DNA from: Cephalopachus bancanus
Lineage: Eukaryota > Chordata > Mammalia > Primates > Tarsiidae
Reading direction: 5' to 3'
DNA: 64,000 bases
NCBI GenBank assembly: GCA_027257055.1
Contig: JAPVLO010000083.1
Span: 6,308,001 to 6,372,000, forward strand
Shown: positions 60,851 to 64,000 of the stretch, piece after piece
Layout of the letters: every line of letters starts with the position of its first letter
How positions within the stretch are numbered: the first letter of the stretch is position 1
Translations under genes and position numbers: made by a program
Notes under the pieces: generated by a model
Told to the model about the DNA's origin: nothing
Databases searched by the model: none
What the model saw: the letters and a program-made list of their open reading frames with translations, nothing else

Positions 60851-61029
60851 GTTAGGAAAGTTGTTTAAAAATCAAATTATTGGTATTTACATACTTGATT
60901 AAGAAAGGTCATAGGGTATGCAAACATTGCTATTTATAAAATTAACATATGACACTTTGGACCAAAAACTTCAATTATATAAGTAATCACCAGTAATTTC
61001 TCTTGGGATGGTGAATAAAAGTTACTGCA
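60851..61029. other. Short spacer between two L1s
   Basis: AT-rich, no signal. It separates the L1M 3' end from the 5' end of the next L1. Confidence 0.5.
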
Positions 61030-61030
61030 G

Positions 61031-62370
61031 AGGGGGAGGGCCAAGATGACCGACTGAAGACATCAGATGATTTTAGCTGTCTTCAAGCAATCCTATATGG
61101 AGGAGCATACCTAGGGCTTTGAGGGTCTAACTGAAAACACAAGCTGAGATCTCTCAGATGATCACTTGGGGATACGGAGGATGTACAGTGCCAAGCTCTG
61201 GATACTCCTATTATGCTTCTGTACTTAGAAAACCTTAGAAAGTCTGCCATAAACCTTCTTGCACTGATAAACAACTTTGGTACAGTCTTGGGATACAAGA
61301 CCAATGTGCATAAACAGTTGCATTTCTATCTACCAACAAAAAACAGGCTGAGAACCAAATAAAGAAACACAACCCCATTCACAATAGCCACAAACAAACA
61401 AACAAACAAAACTTTAAATACCACAGCATTCATCTAACCAAAGAAGTGAAAGACCTTTACAATAAGAATTGCAAAGCACTACTCAAAGAAATCAAGGACA
61501 ACACAAATGGAAGAACAACCCATGTTCATGTATTGGAAGAATCAATATCATCATGATGTCCATTCTACCCAAGGCAATCTACAGGTTCAACACAAGCGCT
61601 ATCAAATTACCAGCATTATTTTTCACAGACCTAGAAAAGACAGCACAGAAATTCATATGGAGACAAAATTTTTACAGCCCAAATTGCTAAAGAATTCCCC
61701 ATCAAAAAGAACAAAGTTGGATGTATCACACTTTCAGGCTTCAAAATTTACCATAGCTACAGTAATGAAATCAGTATGGTACTGATACAAAAATACATAC
61801 ACAGACCAATGGAACAAGTCAGAGAATACAGAAATAAAACCATTGACCTTCAATCAACTGACCTTCTACAAAGCTGATTAAACAAAAAAAAAAAACATTT
61901 GGGAAAAGAAAACCATGTTTAGCATATAGTGCTGTGAATACAGGGTAACTACATGCTGGATGTCTATCTACCACCATACACAAAAATTAATTCAAAATGA
62001 ATCAAGGACTTACCTGTGAAACCTCAAACTATAAGAATCTCAGAAGAAAACTTAGGGAGCGCCCTCCTGGACATCAAAGTAGGCAAGGAATTTATGGCCA
62101 AGTCCTCAGAAGCAAATGCAGTAAAAATTAAAATTGGCAGGCAGAACCTTAGCAAGCCAAAAGGTATTTGTACAGAGAAAGAAACCATCAAGAGAGTAAA
62201 GAGACAACCAATAGAATGGGAAAAAAATATTTATAAGTTTGCATTCAACAATGACCTAACAATCAGGTTCTATTAGGAACTCAAGTGAATTGACTGAAAG
62301 AAACAAATTATCCCATTAAAAAATGAGCAAAGGACATGAATAGGCACTTCTCAAAGGAAGATATTTAAGT
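61031..62370 (+). mobile_element. L1 with a 5' end joined directly to ORF2
   Basis: It opens with AGGGGGAGGGCCAAGATGAC (61031-61050), the recognisable start of a primate L1 5'UTR. After about 165 bases of 5'UTR the sequence passes at about 61,195-61,250 into the middle or late part of ORF2. It continues through ORF2 to about 62,370. The rest of the 5'UTR, ORF1, the endonuclease and most of the RT are missing. Frames 61469-61785 and 62016-62276 are ORF2 pieces with stops between. A (CAAA)n string lies at 61,389-61,412. Sense L1 stops at 62,370, where inverted L1 begins. Confidence 0.82.
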
Positions 62371-62516
62371 TTTCATTTGCATTTCTCTGATAATTCGTGA
62401 AGCTGAGCATTTTTTAAAGTTTGTTGACTACTTGGATGTCCAGGAGGGTGCTCCCTAAGTTTGTTTTCTTCTGAGATTCTTATAGCTTGAGGTTTCATAT
62501 GTAAGTCCTTGATTCT
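62371..62516 (-). mobile_element. Inverted L1 piece
   Basis: Plus-strand sequence is antisense ORF2. The part 62436-62515 is the inverted copy of 61999-62074 just upstream (76 of 80 bases aligned, a 4-base indel). The part 62371-62435 is antisense of the L1 segment that would have followed 62,370 in sense orientation. The piece is short and ends at the antisense LTR. Confidence 0.8.
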
Positions 62517-63301
62517 CTTTTTTTAGATTAGAAAATACGGTTTTTTAGACAGTAAATTAGAAAGAGAGAGAGGGGAAAAAGAGAGATTCACCTCCCCAAG
62601 GTAGGAAAGGGAGCCAAAGTCAGGAAACACGTTTACAGTCATAGCTCAAAGAGCACATGGCCACATCAGTCTAGTAAGGCAATGGCCTGGCAATGGCGAT
62701 GACTGCTTGTGATTGCGTCCTTTTAAACCTTTGATGGGGGAATGTCATTAAATATTAAGGTGATTGTGTGGTGGTCAACCTACCCCACCCCCTCGACAAA
62801 TCTCCACCAGATGCAAAACAAGGACAGAGTCAAAGAAATGATAAAAGCTCACCTTTTAGTCAAGGATTTGGTAGATTGCAAATGTCTGCCACATCTTTTG
62901 CAAGAAAATTCCTCTCCTTGTCTCCCATCTAGCCCACCACCGTGGCAGCAATCATGTGAGTAACACACCCATCTGCCTGCTGTCCATCACCTGACAGTAT
63001 CTGCCCTTACCTGCTCCTACGTGATGACATGGAGCAGACCACAAACAGATTTTAATCAAAAGCGTTTGAGATACCAGTTAATAAACTATTGCCACAGTTT
63101 AGGGATTAGATGATAAGATATTAAACTAGAATTTAGCAAAAGTATATAGACGAGAAGATGAAATTAATTGATGATAAAAAAGTATGTAATGGCCAACTTA
63201 ATATAGGAATGAGAGAAAGAGCAGTGTCTGGTTTGCCTGTCAGGTTTTCTGTTTGACTGAAGGGGTGGGATAGCCTTCAAAGAGGAAAGGGAAAACTTTC
63301 A
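62517..63301 (-). mobile_element. LTR-like element, minus strand
   Basis: Read on the minus strand it ends in a CT-rich string, 'ctctctctctttctaatttac', with 'aaaaaaccgtattttctaatc', in the style of an ERV LTR R/U5 with a decayed AATAAA. A T/A-rich TTTAAAAGG box lies upstream near 62,720-62,735. The likely start TGAAAGTTTTCCC is at 63301-63289. It interrupts antisense L1 sequence (62371-62516 on one side, 63302-63500 on the other). I could not identify the family or a target duplication. The 62,820-63,290 part may belong to another repeat. Confidence 0.42.
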
Positions 63302-63500
63302 TAGTAATATTTTGTCTGGGATTTCTGGATCATACGGTAACTCAATTTTAGTTATTTGAGAAAACATCACACTGCTTTTCACAAAGATTGAACTAGTTTA
63401 CATTTTCGCCAACAATGTAGAAGTATTCTCTTTCCTCTGTAGCCTTGCCAACACCTGTTGTTTTTAATGATAGCCAGCTGAACCTCATGTGAATGGAATC
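63302..63500 (-). mobile_element. L1 ORF2 3' region, antisense
   Basis: The plus strand carries antisense L1 ORF2 end sequence. It holds 'ggatttctggatcatacggtaa', 'cacactgcttttcac', 'gccaacaatgtagaag' and 'ccttgccaacacctgttg', in the order expected when reading ORF2 backwards. It is clearly more decayed than the L1s at 38 and 48 kb. Confidence 0.72.
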
Positions 63501-64000
63501 ATCCAGCCTTCACTCTTTTGGTTGTTTTGTCAAACATTAAAATTTTGAGTTTTACCAGTATTGCTCTCTGTGTTATTAATGTGTTTATTTTCACTGCTAT
63601 TTGGTCTGATGTATAAAATGTTATTTAAGATTAGAATTTATGATGATAAGAGAGAATATGTTATAGCTATCTTTTCTTGTCTACCTTTGTCTGATTTTAA
63701 TATTAGTGCTAAAATAGCCACACAAAATAATGAAAAAACTTATTTTTTTTTCTGTTCCCCAATGTAGTTGTGTAGCATAAGGATCTGCTGAGCTGACATG
63801 TTACAGAGCAACAGAAAGCTATATGTAAAATATATAGTCTACTCAAAGATAATTATATATATTTTACCTGCAGTGAACAACCTGATTCAATTTTTAAAAT
63901 TCTGAGGAGGTTGCATCAAAACTACTATTCTTAAAATCAATTATTACCATTTTTTAAGTTTGATATTTCACTTTACAAAATATTTTATTTAATTATAATA
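63501..64000. other. L1-like antisense traces and AT-rich DNA
   Basis: The part about 63,560-63,720 ('ggtctgatgtataaaatg', 'tgtctgattttaatattagtgctaaaatagcc') recalls antisense old-L1 ORF2 and may continue the preceding element. From 63,780 to the window end it is AT-rich and unassigned. Confidence 0.4.

Overview
This window is non-coding primate DNA: an AT-rich, gene-poor stretch built mostly from nested retrotransposons. I found no host exon chain, no tRNA, rRNA or snRNA gene, and no open frame that looks like a host protein. The primate call rests on eleven dimeric Alu (7SL-derived) elements, most with an A-tail and target-site duplications. Nine belong to one fairly young subfamily with shared diagnostic changes: a left-arm start reading GGCTCAGCC, a tRNA-like T-arm around the B box, and a GTGGCCG/CGGCCAC hairpin in the right arm. 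Two are older and AluJ-like. The young subfamily does not read like a human AluS/Y. With a G-rich L1 3' end seen three times, it suggests a non-anthropoid primate. A tarsier is my best guess and a strepsirrhine is possible, but this is inference.

Layout. 1-2.8 kb: antisense L1 5'-region-like sequence with a (TG)n array and a purine-rich tract. 3.3-6.9 kb: old LINE-like debris and a Tigger-like DNA transposon with an L1M 3'UTR inside it. 9-17 kb: one young Alu, one AluJ and two LTR-like remnants in otherwise featureless AT-rich DNA. 17.74-23.91 kb: a broken class I endogenous retrovirus with LTRs, PBS-like site, long leader, decayed gag, protease and RT, no env, an unusual 3' end, and a different class II-like LTR nested in its 5' LTR. 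24-30 kb: a 32-bp minisatellite, a dispersed 280-bp direct duplication and an antisense L1 ORF2 relic. 30.4-39.1 kb: a (CA)n array, five Alus and three L1 insertions. 39-48.4 kb: AT-rich DNA with an old AluJ, an L1-like relic and one young Alu. 48.5-50.8 kb: an L1 with the inverted 5' segment typical of twin priming, itself hit by an Alu. 52.6-55.2 kb: one Alu and a second 280-bp direct duplication. 55.2-60.85 kb: a nearly full-length decayed L1M carrying a small retroposed LTR-terminated RNA and a 76-bp tandem duplication. 61.03-63.8 kb: a scrambled L1 locus in which an L1 5' end is joined directly to ORF2, followed by an inverted L1 piece and an antisense LTR.

Nothing here forms a working pathway. 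The elements are related by nesting order, which gives a relative insertion history: old L1M, Tigger and AluJ first; then the class I provirus; then the class II LTR; then the young L1s and Alus. Family names come from pattern recognition of well-known repeat consensus features, not from a database search.
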